Below are positions 22,027 through 32,584 of a DNA stretch of 64,000 bases, one piece after another. The position numbers and the translations under genes were made by a program. Positions within the stretch are counted from its first letter, which is position 1, and every line of letters starts with the position of its first letter. The DNA comes from Alentia gelatinosa (Eukaryota; Annelida; Polychaeta; Phyllodocida; Polynoidae), in assembly GCA_950022655.1 (NCBI GenBank), contig OX465582.1, positions 87,855,801-87,919,800 on the forward strand. The letters are read 5' to 3'. The notes beneath the pieces are model-generated. The model did not search any database, was not told the origin of the DNA, and worked only from the letters and a program-made list of their open reading frames with translations.

Positions 22027-22763
22027 TGGTACCAGAATCTCAGGGCCGAAAATCGCAAGGTAGAGCCCACTGGGCGATTCAATATGGATGGGCCGGTAAA
22101 AGCAGGGAAAAGAACAAGAATTGCACAGTGGGTCACAGCCTTTATAGTAACGACAAGCAGAATAATCATATGGACTTATGGGGTTGCAAGGTGAAAAGGG
22201 TTAGTTATCATTTCTTCCTCATAAGGCTACAGGTGTTTTATTCTGCAATAATGGCGGCATACTTTTTATCTTATATAATGAGGGTTTCTTTATTCATTCA
22301 CAGTAGGCCCCAAATTATCCAAATATCCACCCACCCGCTGTTTAAACAGCGATGAGAAAGGTGAAACTCATATAGTTGTTATTCACACAAAGACGTCGCC
22401 CTATCTCTTACATAAACCAAATGGTGCCATCAGTCCAGGTAAAATTAAAAGAGATGCCATCAGTCCATGGGCCGTCAGTTCAGTTACTCCTATGGGCCAA
22501 GGTTTTCGTTCATAGATGATCCTTTCCAATGTTTCAGCGGATTATAACCCAGAGAGGATTTTGTAGATCTGGAATATTTTACAGTAGGCAAAGTTAAACA
22601 CAGACCAAAAATTAAGGAAAAGGTGGCTCCGCTCGCAGACACTTATGTCAACCTGAAGGGGGGGGGGGGGGGGGGGGGAATTCCGATAAAAAATACGCGT
22701 AAGCGTATGAGGCACTTTTTTTTTTTAATATAAAACTCAACCTGAAGGATAGTTAGTAGAAAC

Positions 22764-23416
22764 TGAACGAGAGTTAATAGTGTTAGTGTTTATTGCACAT
22801 TGGCAGGTTTTGCTACTGCATGAGGCGTCAGACTAGCGTAGTGAGAAGCAGACCTGCCTGGAGTGTGATAAACACTAACACTACTAACTCAAGTTCAATA
22901 GTATCTATCCTACCCTGTGTCTGCAACCTTGAAATACTAATTAGTCATTTTAGTTTCATCAAGTTGCTCGAGCGAGTAAAGGTTTCAGCTGGTGAATTGC
23001 CAAGTAAAGCCAAAGGCTGTCAACAATTCATAGACCTCATTGGTGTGACGTCGCTCACATTCTGGCCGCGGATTGGTCAATTTTTTTATTACCCTCGTGC
23101 AATAAATAACACTTTACTGCATGCTCGCCCAAATAAAGTTTGTTCAGTTTGATTTTACATCCAGTCAACCATTACAGGTTCTTACCAGACTTTCTCAAGG
23201 CTCTTATACACCACAAGGGTGGTGATCGAATCTATGTGATGAATTTAGGTAGAAATCCCACCCCTACACATTTACCGATGTGAGAGTTCTTTTACTTCCC
23301 GCACCACATAGACATGGTATGAGAAGGATTGGCCTTTGATACAGCAGTAAATCTACCACCCAAATACAGTGACCCAATGTTAAGCCTATGGCGTTTTTTT
23401 TATCAGGGGTAGGATA
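22764..23416 (+). mobile_element. Modular hairpin element, copy F, split by a SINE
   Basis: Hairpin arms at about 22764-22793 (GAACGAGAGTTAATAGTG) and 22869-22896 are related to copy A. The body opens TATCTATCCTACCC and closes CAGGGGTAGGATA at 23416 after GTTAAGCCTATGGCG. A SINE with its own target duplication interrupts the body. Confidence 0.7.
23136..23358 (-). repeat. SINE, 223 bp, with 8-bp target duplication
   Basis: CCCAAATA occurs at 23128-23135 and 23359-23366, and comparison with hairpin copy A shows the uninterrupted site. On the minus strand the SINE starts GGTGGTAGATTTACTG. It carries CTTCTCATACCATGTCTATG, CATCGGTAAATGTGTAGG and GATTCGATCACCACCCTTGT, and ends with a GGATGTAAAATCAAACTG tail. 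The body matches the tRNA-headed SINE at 35.4 kb but the head differs. Confidence 0.75.
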
Positions 23417-23464
23417 TTAATCTCATCCTTTCGAGGGCTATATCGGACACCACACATACCAGGC

Positions 23465-23760
23465 GTTATTTTCTCAAAGAAAACCTGGACAAAAAGTGGG
23501 GAAACCTACTGTCGAATGACAACCCCGCCACACCAAAGTGTTTAAGAGGGGAAGACTTGAATGGGGCCATGAAAAAGGGCTGAAGATGAGATCAGGCAGG
23601 CCGACAAAATGACTTAAAAGAAATTTGAGCGCAAAGATTTCAATAAAAAGGACTATGGTTACGAAAACAAGAACAAGTCCTAGAACAGGAAGTGGAAGTC
23701 TGACGAAGGGTCGAAAAGACAAGTCCCCATACAACCGCAATAAACGAGACTATCGACTAT
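23465..23760 (+). pseudogene. Possible lysine-rich retroelement remnant
   Basis: The plus strand gives broken Lys/Arg/Asn-rich peptides such as KKFERKDFNKKDYGYENKNK, with stops. Composition is like the basic tail of a retroelement gag, but no domain can be named. It could equally be non-coding purine-rich DNA. Confidence 0.25.
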
Positions 23761-24052
23761 CTAAAGTTATCTGAAAGCAATTGTCCTGTCCTGTTATTTT
23801 TCTTTTATCTTTTTATATAAGATAGGGCATGCACTAGAACATTCAACGTTTGAATAAACTAAAGTTCAATAAAATTAAAGAAAAGCATGTTCTGGTAGAA
23901 AGATGTCTCATCAATTGCAGATTAGGTAGTAAACTCATCAATCTATATTTTTATATTTGCTCTACATAATCATTAGATTTGAGGGTTGGTACAAATTCAG
24001 TTATCCAAGGTTATTAAGCTCTACACTAATTATACCAACTGCTATGATAAAA

Positions 24053-24098
24053 CAAGATATATATATATAGTACATACATGTATGTATATATATATCTT
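24053..24098. repeat. Near-perfect AT palindrome
   Basis: CAAGATATATATATATAG pairs with the matching right arm ending ATATATCTTG around the centre GTACATACATGTATGTA. A likely cruciform-former. Confidence 0.75.
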
Positions 24099-24376
24099 GA
24101 ATAGACACCATTTTAACGTTCCGTTGGATAAACTGAACAGCGTTAGGGACAATTTCTCTGATTAGATAATTTACAAAGGTTATATGCTCTACTTCTAGAT
24201 AAAATTCTGATAAGATCCCAGCAAGAAATTATTCAGAACTATTGTTCTGATACACAGCTATAGTTTTTGAAATGATAGAACATAAGAACTAGATACCTAT
24301 ATTGAAAGAAAGGAATATGGTGACTTAAACAAGGAGAATCATTCAAATAATGTCTATGTCCACATGAACCTTAATT

Positions 24377-24704
24377 CAGGTATGGCAGTTTTACACAATT
24401 CCATGGAAATCTTTGTTCTAATTTCCAGTTTATACAGATATTTTTCACGTATAAAACTTTTTCGGCTTGTCATAGAGGTGTAATTACCACGTCTTCTTAT
24501 TTTTTTTTATAAAACAAAGATAGTTTGAATTGAGCCTTATTCACGCCTAAAAAATATATAGTGGCTTTAACCTGCCCACATAGCCTCACCCATATTCCAT
24601 GACCAACAATGATGTGTTTTTCCATGTTTTCTCAGTCTCTAAGGCAGTTAATATCACATGAAAAATATTTCCACTTTTTTTCCTGACCCCAACTGACATC
24701 CCTG
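24377..24704. mobile_element. CAGRGATGTCAGTT MITE (hAT-like), copy 1
   Basis: Left end CAGGTATGGCAGTTTT, right end CCCCAACTGACATCCCTG. The shared interior includes TTCCATGGAAATCTTTG, CAATGATGTGTTTTTCCATG and GTTTTCTCAGTCTCT. Relative to copies at 27.8, 37.2 and 48.4 kb it carries an extra piece, TCGGCTTGTCATAGAGGTGT (24471 on), which is a dispersed mini-repeat. Confidence 0.65.
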
Positions 24705-24952
24705 AATTGATTAAGATGTGATATTCATTCACAGACTAGAGGATTTGCTCTGTGTCATTTTCCTCTCATACAAATACAAATAGCGATTAGTTTCTAGACT
24801 GTTCGTGGATGTCCATAGATAGAGAAGTATCAGAGTAGGTCAGAGATAACGCTGTTATCTACCAGTAGGAGTTATGGCTGATAACTGGTGGGAACGGAGG
24901 GGGATTAGTAATGATCAAGGGAAATATTGGACTGGAAGTTATACTGCTGGAG

Positions 24953-25108
24953 TGTTTTTAAAGAGATGGTGAATAATATATATGATATATATATAATATA
25001 TATATATGATAATATATATATAATAATATATAGAGATATATGATGCAATTTTTTTCGTTCCAATCGCATCATGTGTCTCTATATATTATTCACCATCTCC
25101 TTAAAAAA
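24953..25108. repeat. Long imperfect palindrome, AT dinucleotide core
   Basis: AGAGATGGTGAATAATATAT on the left pairs with ATATATTATTCACCATCTCC on the right. The centre holds a TA-rich microsatellite and a GATGCAATTTTTTTCGTTCC segment that recurs at 25123 and 25197. Confidence 0.65.
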
Positions 25109-25312
25109 AAAAATTTTTTTTTTTTTTTCGTTCCAACAGTCTCAAAAAGATGCAACTAGCCCACTGAGACGTAAAACTACAAAAACAAACAAACAACTTT
25201 TCGTTCCAATGGACTCGACTAGCGATTCCGTGGTTGGAAATTTTTTTTGTGGATTCGTGATCACAACGCGCTGGGGACTGGATCACTCAATTGATACGCC
25301 TCGTCCACAAAC

Positions 25313-25635
25313 ATATATAGAGACATAGCTAGTATGACTGAATAGAATCTGTTCAGACATATTTTGATCCGAAATACTCAACTAGTTCAAAGAACGAGGT
25401 AACTATTTCTGACCGAAATATCGAGGAACAGATGGAATTTAGTCACACTCACTGTGTCTCTTTATTATTATATACCTAGAAATCATTAAAAATGCCATTC
25501 TACAACTCACTAGATAGTAGAATGAGTGGTCACGTGGTACGGAGGGATGTATGGATATTCTTTCGTCACTCAGTGACGAACGGAATTTGTACTACTGGTC
25601 AGTAAGAGTGAGACATTCGCCTATAGGTATATACA
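25313..25635 (-). mobile_element. GAGACA hairpin element (family P), copy 1
   Basis: Hairpin of GAGACATAGCTAGTATGACTG against AGTCACACTCACTGTGTCTC with loop CGAGGTAACTATTTCTGACC. It is followed by a tail with AAATGCCATTCTACAACTCA, GTGGTCACGTGGTACGGAGG and AGTGAGACATTCGCCTATAG. A closely matching reverse copy is at 48.0 kb and a split copy at 40.2-40.7 kb. Confidence 0.7.
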
Positions 25636-26768
25636 CAAAATTTTAACTGGTTTCAGATACAAGCGGCGGTAATCTCCGAGGACAAGGCGCGTAGTAATCT
25701 CCGAACGATATATATGCAAAAAAAAGAGTAGGATTTCTGTTTGTCTCATCTCTTAGTTATCCTATATTAATGATGTGATGGCTATATCAAGGTCATAAAA
25801 AATAGGACCCTGTATTAACTTGATGTCACATTTGTCTGAACGGAAAAAATGGAAAAAGTGCAGTGTTTTACTAAACGAAGCTAAGGTTAAATATCACGAT
25901 ATTGCTTGGAAATTGTGGACTCATATGTGGATGTTAGTTTTTGGTTTTATTGCTAACAAAACAATGTAAAAGTTGAATAGATAATAAACACTGCAAATAG
26001 TATTTCAGAACGGTAAAAAAAAACCAGAAACTCCTCGGATAGTTTAGTGTCAGAGATACGAAGTGAGGCCTTAAAATGATATGAGATAATTCTAGATATC
26101 TACATTGTACAAAGTTGATCAAAGTCCACAGGCAGAAGCCATGACATTATAATCCTATAATGATCATATACAAATGATATTGCCAATGATTGTAAATTGT
26201 CGGATTTCGAAGGGTTGAATTGTAAATTGTAAAGTAGATAACAAATTTGTTCGTTCTTGTAGACTATTAAGTCATATTTCACAGGGTATTGTATATGCTG
26301 CCAGCTCCCAACACCGATATACTTCATCCCTGCCAACAAACACATACACAGTCCATATAAGTCGCGGTGACATCATAGTGGGTCAGCGTTAGGCCACCAA
26401 TAGGGCTACAACACGCTATGAAATTCAAACATGTTTGAATTTCGTAGAAACCCTACAATTCAGGTTTTTTCATCGTAGCGCGTAGGATGCATCATCGGGC
26501 TCGGCGACAAAACCTGACTAATTTTCCCTGAGCTCCACGATTCTGCCACAATTTTGATTTGTTCATCACTGAGCTTGCTGATGAATGAATCAAGGGAAAA
26601 TCACAGTAGGTGGACACCCCATCTATAGAGAGGATAACTTAAGTTAGGATGACAGAATATGCAGTAAGTTGCCCGGTAATTTGACTATTCTGTGTTTATG
26701 CTGCGGGCACTAAAACTCGACTAGGGAGAAAGCCAGTTATGTGTGGTGAACTTTGAGAGTTGCTGCAC
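25636..26768. other. Spacer with a hairpin half and a perfect palindrome
   Basis: 25654-25712 matches one arm of the GACTGGTTTCAGATA hairpin family. 26420-26443 is a perfect 24-bp palindrome centred on ACATGT. GGGCTCGGCGACAAAACCTG near 26500 sits in a further hairpin-like arrangement. No exon seen. Confidence 0.4.
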
Positions 26769-27094
26769 TTTATCTCACCCCTGGTACAAGTTTAGCCATA
26801 GGAATAACATTAGAAAAATATACTCAACGATCACCCTATGATAGTGACAATACTACGCCAAGGCCGTGGCGTAGTTAATTTGCTAAGTATATTCTGATTA
26901 TTCTGAAGTTGTGATGATATTTAATGTCATAGAAAGGGGTAAGATAAATTCAGAACCGCACTTGAATCGTAAAATAGACAATACTCCACTCGTTTGGCTG
27001 TGCCATAATCGTCACTCGGCTTCGCCTCGATGACGATTGCGGTCCATCCAAACTTGTGGAGTATTGTCTATTTATACGATTCTCGATGCAGTTC
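26769..27094 (-). mobile_element. Modular hairpin element, copy G
   Basis: Opens TTTATCTCACCCCTGGTAC and has GCCATAGGAATAACATTAG; the inner end is AGGGGTAAGATAAA (to 26947). The hairpin then pairs AGACAATACTCCACTCGTT with the matching arm that ends near 27094. The loop (27013-27032) reads CACTCGGCTTCGCCTCGATG. Unique stem. Confidence 0.75.
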
Positions 27095-27759
27095 TATATA
27101 AGTATATTTCCCAAGTAGCCGGCATTGCTGTTAAGAGAGCGGTGTTATCAGCAAGATGATATGACTTGAAAAAGTTCCCTAGGCTCGTAGGAACATCAAT
27201 TCCCCATCAGTACTAGGTAAGTACCTCGGGTAATTATCTAATAAAAGACAAATTTAGCGATTGTTTAAAAACCCCACACATTTTTACCGAATAAGTAGTA
27301 ATGAGGTACAAACAGTAGTTATAATCAAAATCGGCATAACCAGTTTTTGATACATCCATTTAGTTTTCGTGTTAATAATTGTAAAAAAAAAATATGTTGT
27401 ACGTTTGGGATTTACAATGAGAACTATGATACAATGGAATATCAGATTAATATGAACCACATCGGGATATTGTAAAAGTTGTTAATCATATTTATCATGG
27501 AGGATCGACATTAAATTATTGCGGTCAATTATACCGTATAGATGTGTCTGTTGGACAGTATCGCTACTTGTTTACATGGCCGCGTATGTTAAATATTCAC
27601 TGGGTACATAGATATCCTTATGATAACGCATGTCCCATAGAGATAATACAGATATAAGCGAGTTCTTAAAAATACACTGCTATCTAAGTTGAGTGCTGAC
27701 TGACAAGTGACAGAACCTATGTACGTGTCATGTATTTTTCGCGCTTTATATCATTATAA

Positions 27760-28012
27760 CAGAGATGTCAGTTTTCCATTTTTCCGTGGAAATCCACTTT
27801 TTCATATGTAATTTCTTTAACTTGCGTCAAACAAAGTATTGATTTAATCTCATTTCCGCCAATACAACGTGGTTTGAACCTCTCTACAGACCCTCAGCTC
27901 CATGCCATGGTCGACAAGGACATATCTTCCAAGTTTTCCCGGTCTCTTTGAGGCAGTAAAATCCACATGAAAATATTTCCACTTTTTTCCCTGACCCCAA
28001 CTGACATCCCTA
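27760..28012. mobile_element. CAGRGATGTCAGTT MITE (hAT-like), copy 2
   Basis: Left end CAGAGATGTCAGTTTTCC, right end CCCCAACTGACATCCCT, perfectly inverted over 11-12 bp. It lacks the mini-repeat found in copy 1. No coding frame. Confidence 0.75.
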
Positions 28013-28672
28013 AAATTTTTATGAAGTTTCAGTTTCCACAGAGCCTTCTCATATATTGGAGTGATACTATATATACTTGAAGCTAATAGTTAGTGGGTTT
28101 TTAAAAAAAAATTAGACCCGTCCAACAATTTTTAATGGTCTTGTAAATGAGGCGAAAGTCATTCCTGAGATATGTGCAAAAACATGGATTAAAAAGCAAA
28201 AAACAGAGGGATCCTATTTGTTCAGGGAACTTACCCCCTGGTAATATTTTTTTAATTTAAGGTTTAGTAGAGAAATTCATAGAAATACTAAAAGAAAAAT
28301 AAGAGAAGAAACAAGAGGGTGATATTGATAATAAAAGTCGGGGTACTTTTCTTCATTTAGATCATTGATATGCAATAATTTTATTCATAAGTTAAGGCTG
28401 CAGAAGTAGATGAACTAATATCATTTGAAAATGTACTTGAATAACAATATAAAACTTATATATGAATATTTTTTATTCAATAAGAGTCAATGGTTGGTCT
28501 GTTAGTGTTATCATCATAAAGTGATGATATGAAGTATGGATGTATCGTAAATATAGGGTAGTGGGCAAGGGGGCTCCTGTACCAGGTCTGAGGGTCGGGA
28601 GCAATTATTGGGCGCGGGGGAGGTCAGGGGAGTCCCCCAACATTCACTGCTGCCAAGGTTCTCCTCTTTAAG

Positions 28673-29024
28673 TGCTGGTTCCACCAACACACAAGATATA
28701 GCGAGATTTGTCATGATTTGGTTGTCTTGCTAAATCTTGGTGGGTTCTGAGTAATCGCGTACATATTTGCCACGATGCATTGGTCTGGTTAAGCACCTGC
28801 ACCGCTTTCTTGCCACAATAGATTGCAGTATCCCACGATATGTCAGCAATAGATCTTGAGGCATCGCTATGGTGGAGCACCAAAATATACAAACGACATC
28901 GCAAAAAAAGCACATATATATATGATTGTGCATAGCAAAGGCGGTAAGACATATCGTGACTCTGTAAGATATAGCAAGATATACAAGATATACCATGGCA
29001 AGTCCATCGTCTTGGTGGAACCAG
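28673..29024. mobile_element. Harbinger-like MITE with TTA on both sides
   Basis: AGTGCTGGTTCCACCAACA on the left and TTGGTGGAACCAGCACT on the right, each flanked by TTA. The interior includes AAGCACCTGCACCGC, ATCGCTATGGTGGAGCACC and TAAGATATAGCAAGATATAC. One of the best-preserved copies. Confidence 0.8.
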
Positions 29025-29129
29025 CACTTTAGACTTTCGCCGAGGTTTGCAGAGGAAGTGGGGGACACCGACTGGCCAGATCATGACATCAGAAACTGAT
29101 ATATATATATGAGGAGAGGGGCCCAGTCG

Positions 29130-29369
29130 AGGCATTCTGGTGGCTCTGTAATGTCCCTCGTCTCCGACTCATGAAATTACGGAGCAAACAAAATGAATGA
29201 CATAAATGAACTCGAACTCAAACTAGTTGCGTCTAGATTTTATCCTACCCCATATCCACATTTTTTCAGCATTAGAAAGTAGTGAAATAAACAACACTTT
29301 ATGTCACACCCGTGACATAAACAAATCCCATGTTAGGCCTATGGCGATTTTTATTAGGGGTAGGATAAA
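29130..29369 (+). mobile_element. Modular hairpin element, copy C, left arm truncated
   Basis: Shares its stem and loop (29151-29170) with copy B but has lost the outer part of the left arm. The body TTTTATCCTACCCCAT to AGGGGTAGGATAAA is intact, with TTAGGCCTATGGCG just before the end. Confidence 0.7.
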
Positions 29370-29675
29370 GGCTATTCCATACAATTGACATAATAGTTGT
29401 GACAAATTATAATTGTTACAATAAGATTACAATCAGTATACAATTTTCTAAGAAGTAAAGTGACCAGCAGCTGTAGAAAACCACCCAATTAGATTTATTT
29501 TTAGATTTACTTGAGCATTTTTAATGACATGTTACAAAAGAAGATAGACGTCCCAACATGTCATGCAACGTGATCATTAGTCAAAAAGACAATTAATTTG
29601 ATGCAAACATATAGCATTAGCATATTACAGGTATGTAGCTTTGTAATTTATGATCCAATTTTTTTTTACGATATA

Positions 29676-29845
29676 CAGTTAAACCCAGCTTCTGTGACAT
29701 TTCGCTTCAGTGGACACCCCGCTTAAGGGTTTGCTTGGAACAGAAATTTTTACTTAGTTTACTTTAACCCCACCTAAGGGGGCACCCCTCATAAGGGGAC
29801 AGTTTGCTTGGAATGGAAGGTGTCTCTTTAAGCGGGGTTTTACTG
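29676..29845. mobile_element. Mariner-like MITE, 170 bp, TA target
   Basis: CAGTTAAACCCAGCTTCTGT at the left and AAGCGGGGTTTTACTG at the right are inverted, with TA directly outside both ends. The inside repeats GGACACC and AAGCGGGG-type motifs on both arms. TA duplication suggests Tc1/mariner. Confidence 0.7.
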
Positions 29846-29995
29846 TAGTTCATGCAAGAGTGAATCTATTTACATCAAAGTACAAATATATGGAAACTAA
29901 AGACAGAATCAGAGCTATGGACAGACTCAGAGCATGACGACTGCTGTTACCTGTACCCAATTTTTTTTTGTCTGGTCCATATTGTACTGTTGACT

Positions 29996-30086
29996 AGGGG
30001 CCATCCATAAAGTATGTACGCAGAAATTCCGAATTTTTTTACCCCCAACCCCCCTCAGTGCGTACGTACTTTTTCTGGATGGCCCC
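29996..30086. mobile_element. Short palindromic MITE, GGGGCCATCCATAAAGTA ends
   Basis: GGGGCCATCCATAAAGTATG is inverted against ACTTTTTCTGGATGGCCCC across a CCCCAACCCCCC centre. It is only about 90 bp and folds end to end. Confidence 0.65.
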
Positions 30087-30240
30087 CTATAAATATGTTA
30101 TTTTAGACTATATACCTACTGCAATGAAATAGGAATCACTGTAAAAAGTATCAAATTAGCTGGGCGCACATTGAAACCAGACCCCGGGCTGAGTGCGTGC
30201 TTACCCAGTATAAATAAATGTTGTTTTTTTTTTAAACAAA

Positions 30241-30420
30241 AAAAACACAAACTCCCAATAAAGTAAATGAGACACACTTAATAACTGTTTAGCACTCCCA
30301 CTTTTAGCTTTGGTATTGCACAAGATTAGCTGATGTTTCAGAGGGTTAGTCCTTCTTCAGGTCAAGAATCCAGCAAAAATGACAAAATACACAAACACCG
30401 AGCCTTTTATACTCGGAATT
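30241..30420. repeat. Dispersed-repeat-like segment
   Basis: Contains GCTGATGTTTCAGAGGGTTA and GTCCTTCTTCAGGTC. I recall similar strings at the 3' ends of repetitive elements in many animals (some Penelope-like). Only one copy is in the window, so this cannot be tested here. Confidence 0.25.
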
Positions 30421-31105
30421 GTTGCAATAAATACTTCGGGGAGAAAAAAAAAAAAGAAAAAAAATAGTATCGGCTTGTAGCAGAGGTGTTTTTGCCACGT
30501 CTTGTTAAAACAATAAATACTTCGATTAACAATAAAATGCAGGAAATTCTTACAAACCGTGGTTGGACACGAGGGACGAGTAGTAGGGCAAAGGTCAAAT
30601 TAGAGACCCCATATCCGAAACTAACATCTATAAAGTGTTTTTTTTGGGGGTTTTTTTTGGTAACTTTTATTAGGGTAGATCAAATACATGAATACAAGCT
30701 CGGCCTTGGCCGTTCTGCCGCTTGTTCCCTCTTATGTACAGAGTATTTCTCGCTTTCCGCAATGGTATATATGTATGAGTGCGGAGTAGTAACCAATACA
30801 ATTCATGTGAATTCATCTTTTTGGTTGGATGAACATGTGATGATGATATGAATTTTCTTATGTTGTGAATGGCCGTTTCCCATTGGGGTTTACTTAGCTG
30901 CTTCTTTAATAGCCAATAAGTCAGAGCTCCATTAGTTTCTAGTCATTGGGTTTCTTCTTACTTTGGTTGATGACTCAATGGTATACAATAAAAATTTCAT
31001 TATGTATAGCACCTCTTCCTTGTTGCTTTTTTTAACAATTATAGTAAGTATAACTTGCTTTCTCATTCTGAGGAATGTGACCCAGTTGTGTATCAGTTTA
31101 ACTTC

Positions 31106-32554
31106 GTTGCAACGCAATCGTAAGTAACATCACACCATGTGGGGCATTGTAGCATAACAACCAGGGTAATTCTTTTTTATCAAAATTTTGTACCTGTCCA
31201 GTTTGTCTATGGTTGTATAAATTTCCTTTAGGTTATTCCATGCTGTGATTGCTTTGTTAAAAAAGGAATTATTATAAACCAAATTTTTTAATGGTGGTTG
31301 TAAAAGTCTTAACCCCAATTTTCCCCTGGTTGGTATGTTTCTATTATCTATTAATTGAACATCTTTTGCAAACGACCAAGCATAGAACAGGAGATGCATA
31401 TCCCTTCTATCTTTTAGGTAAGCTGTTTTAGATTTGTCATGTAGTTGTTTAGTTGTAAATAGAGGGTATGGTTCGACTCTGACCTTATAAATACTTCGTA
31501 AGTATTTGTTTTGTATTTTCTGGTAAAGTTCAGTGCTTGATTTATGGTGGTCATCGTACACGAAGTCACAGTAATCGAAATACGGTAATACCGTCGACTT
31601 ATATATCTGTAAGGCAGTGAATTGATCAATGTATTTCCTAATTTTACTGAAGAGGTAATATTTGTATGATACTTTTTGGATAACACTATTACGTTGATCT
31701 TGGAATCGTAACTTCCGGTCGATGTTAAGACCTAAGTATTTAAAGGTACTAACTTGTAGTAGGGTGGTATTGTTGAGTTTTAGTGTATTAGCATCCTTTT
31801 TCTTACTTATACTGTGGGACATCCATACTGTTTTGGATTCGTTCAGGGTTAGTAAGTTGTTTTTGCACCATGTTTCTATTTTGGGGATTACTTCTTGCAT
31901 TTGTTTATTATTTTTGGTTGTTATCACTGTGTCATCAGCGTAAAGTGTCGTTGAGCAGTCGATATCAGATACCGAGTCCAGTAAGTCGTTGATATAAATT
32001 AAAAAGAAAGTGGGTCCCAAAATAGATCCTTGTGGGACCCCATATGTGACTGGTAAAGTAGACGAAATCTGATTATTTAATTTAACTCTTTGAAATCTAT
32101 TTGTTAGGTAACTATTTATCCAATTACATGATTTGTTGTCTAGACCCATAGTGTAGATTTTATGTATTAGTTGGTTATGAGGGACAGTGTCAAAAGCTTT
32201 CTTAAAATCTAAAAATATGGAGGTTAGATTGTTAGTATTGTCGATATTGTCATATATATGTCTAAGGTAGGCTGAGATGGCACTTATTGTTGACCCTCTC
32301 GAGTCAGCGACTATTAACACTAACATGTTCTTACTTATCCTTAGCACAAGTTGTTATGATTTGTTTTGTTTTGTTGCAACGCAATCAAAACAGACCTCGC
32401 TCACTTATTTTCTTCCATCTTAATCGTATACTCTAGTTATACAGGTTTAGACCTAATAATATTGAAACTGATATCTTGGAGAGTTCGTCGTCAGGTCATT
32501 TGTTGACTTTTCAGTATGATACCCAGTTATGCATAGGGCTCTGTTGCAACGCAA
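31106..32554 (-). repeat. Three TTGCGTTGCAAC repeats around the RT frame
   Basis: GTTGCAACGCAATC occurs at 31106-31119 and 32373-32386, and a shorter form, GTTGCAACGCAA, at 32543-32554. The first and third are also followed (minus strand) by similar ACTGGGT sequence. The core GCGTTGCAACGC is itself a palindrome. They flank the truncated RT frame and the ORF1 end. Confidence 0.6.
31130..32347 (-). pseudogene. LINE reverse transcriptase, 5'-truncated
   Basis: About 400 codons on the minus strand with no ATG at the open end, because the N-terminal endonuclease and first RT motifs are missing. Visible motifs: SIFLDFKKAFDTVPHNQL, GVPQGSILGPTFFLIYINDL, the catalytic LYADDTVI, LTLNESKT and KYLGLNID. 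The frame ends at a normal stop (TGA, 31130-31132). The motif style is that of the CR1/L2/Jockey side of non-LTR elements; the exact clade is not decided. It lies downstream of the NADAR ORF1 on the same strand, as ORF2 would, but only about 240 bp separate them, so an internal deletion or a fusion of two copies is likely. Confidence 0.85.
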
Positions 32555-32584
32555 ACAGGTCTCATAGCAATTTAAACGAGTCAT

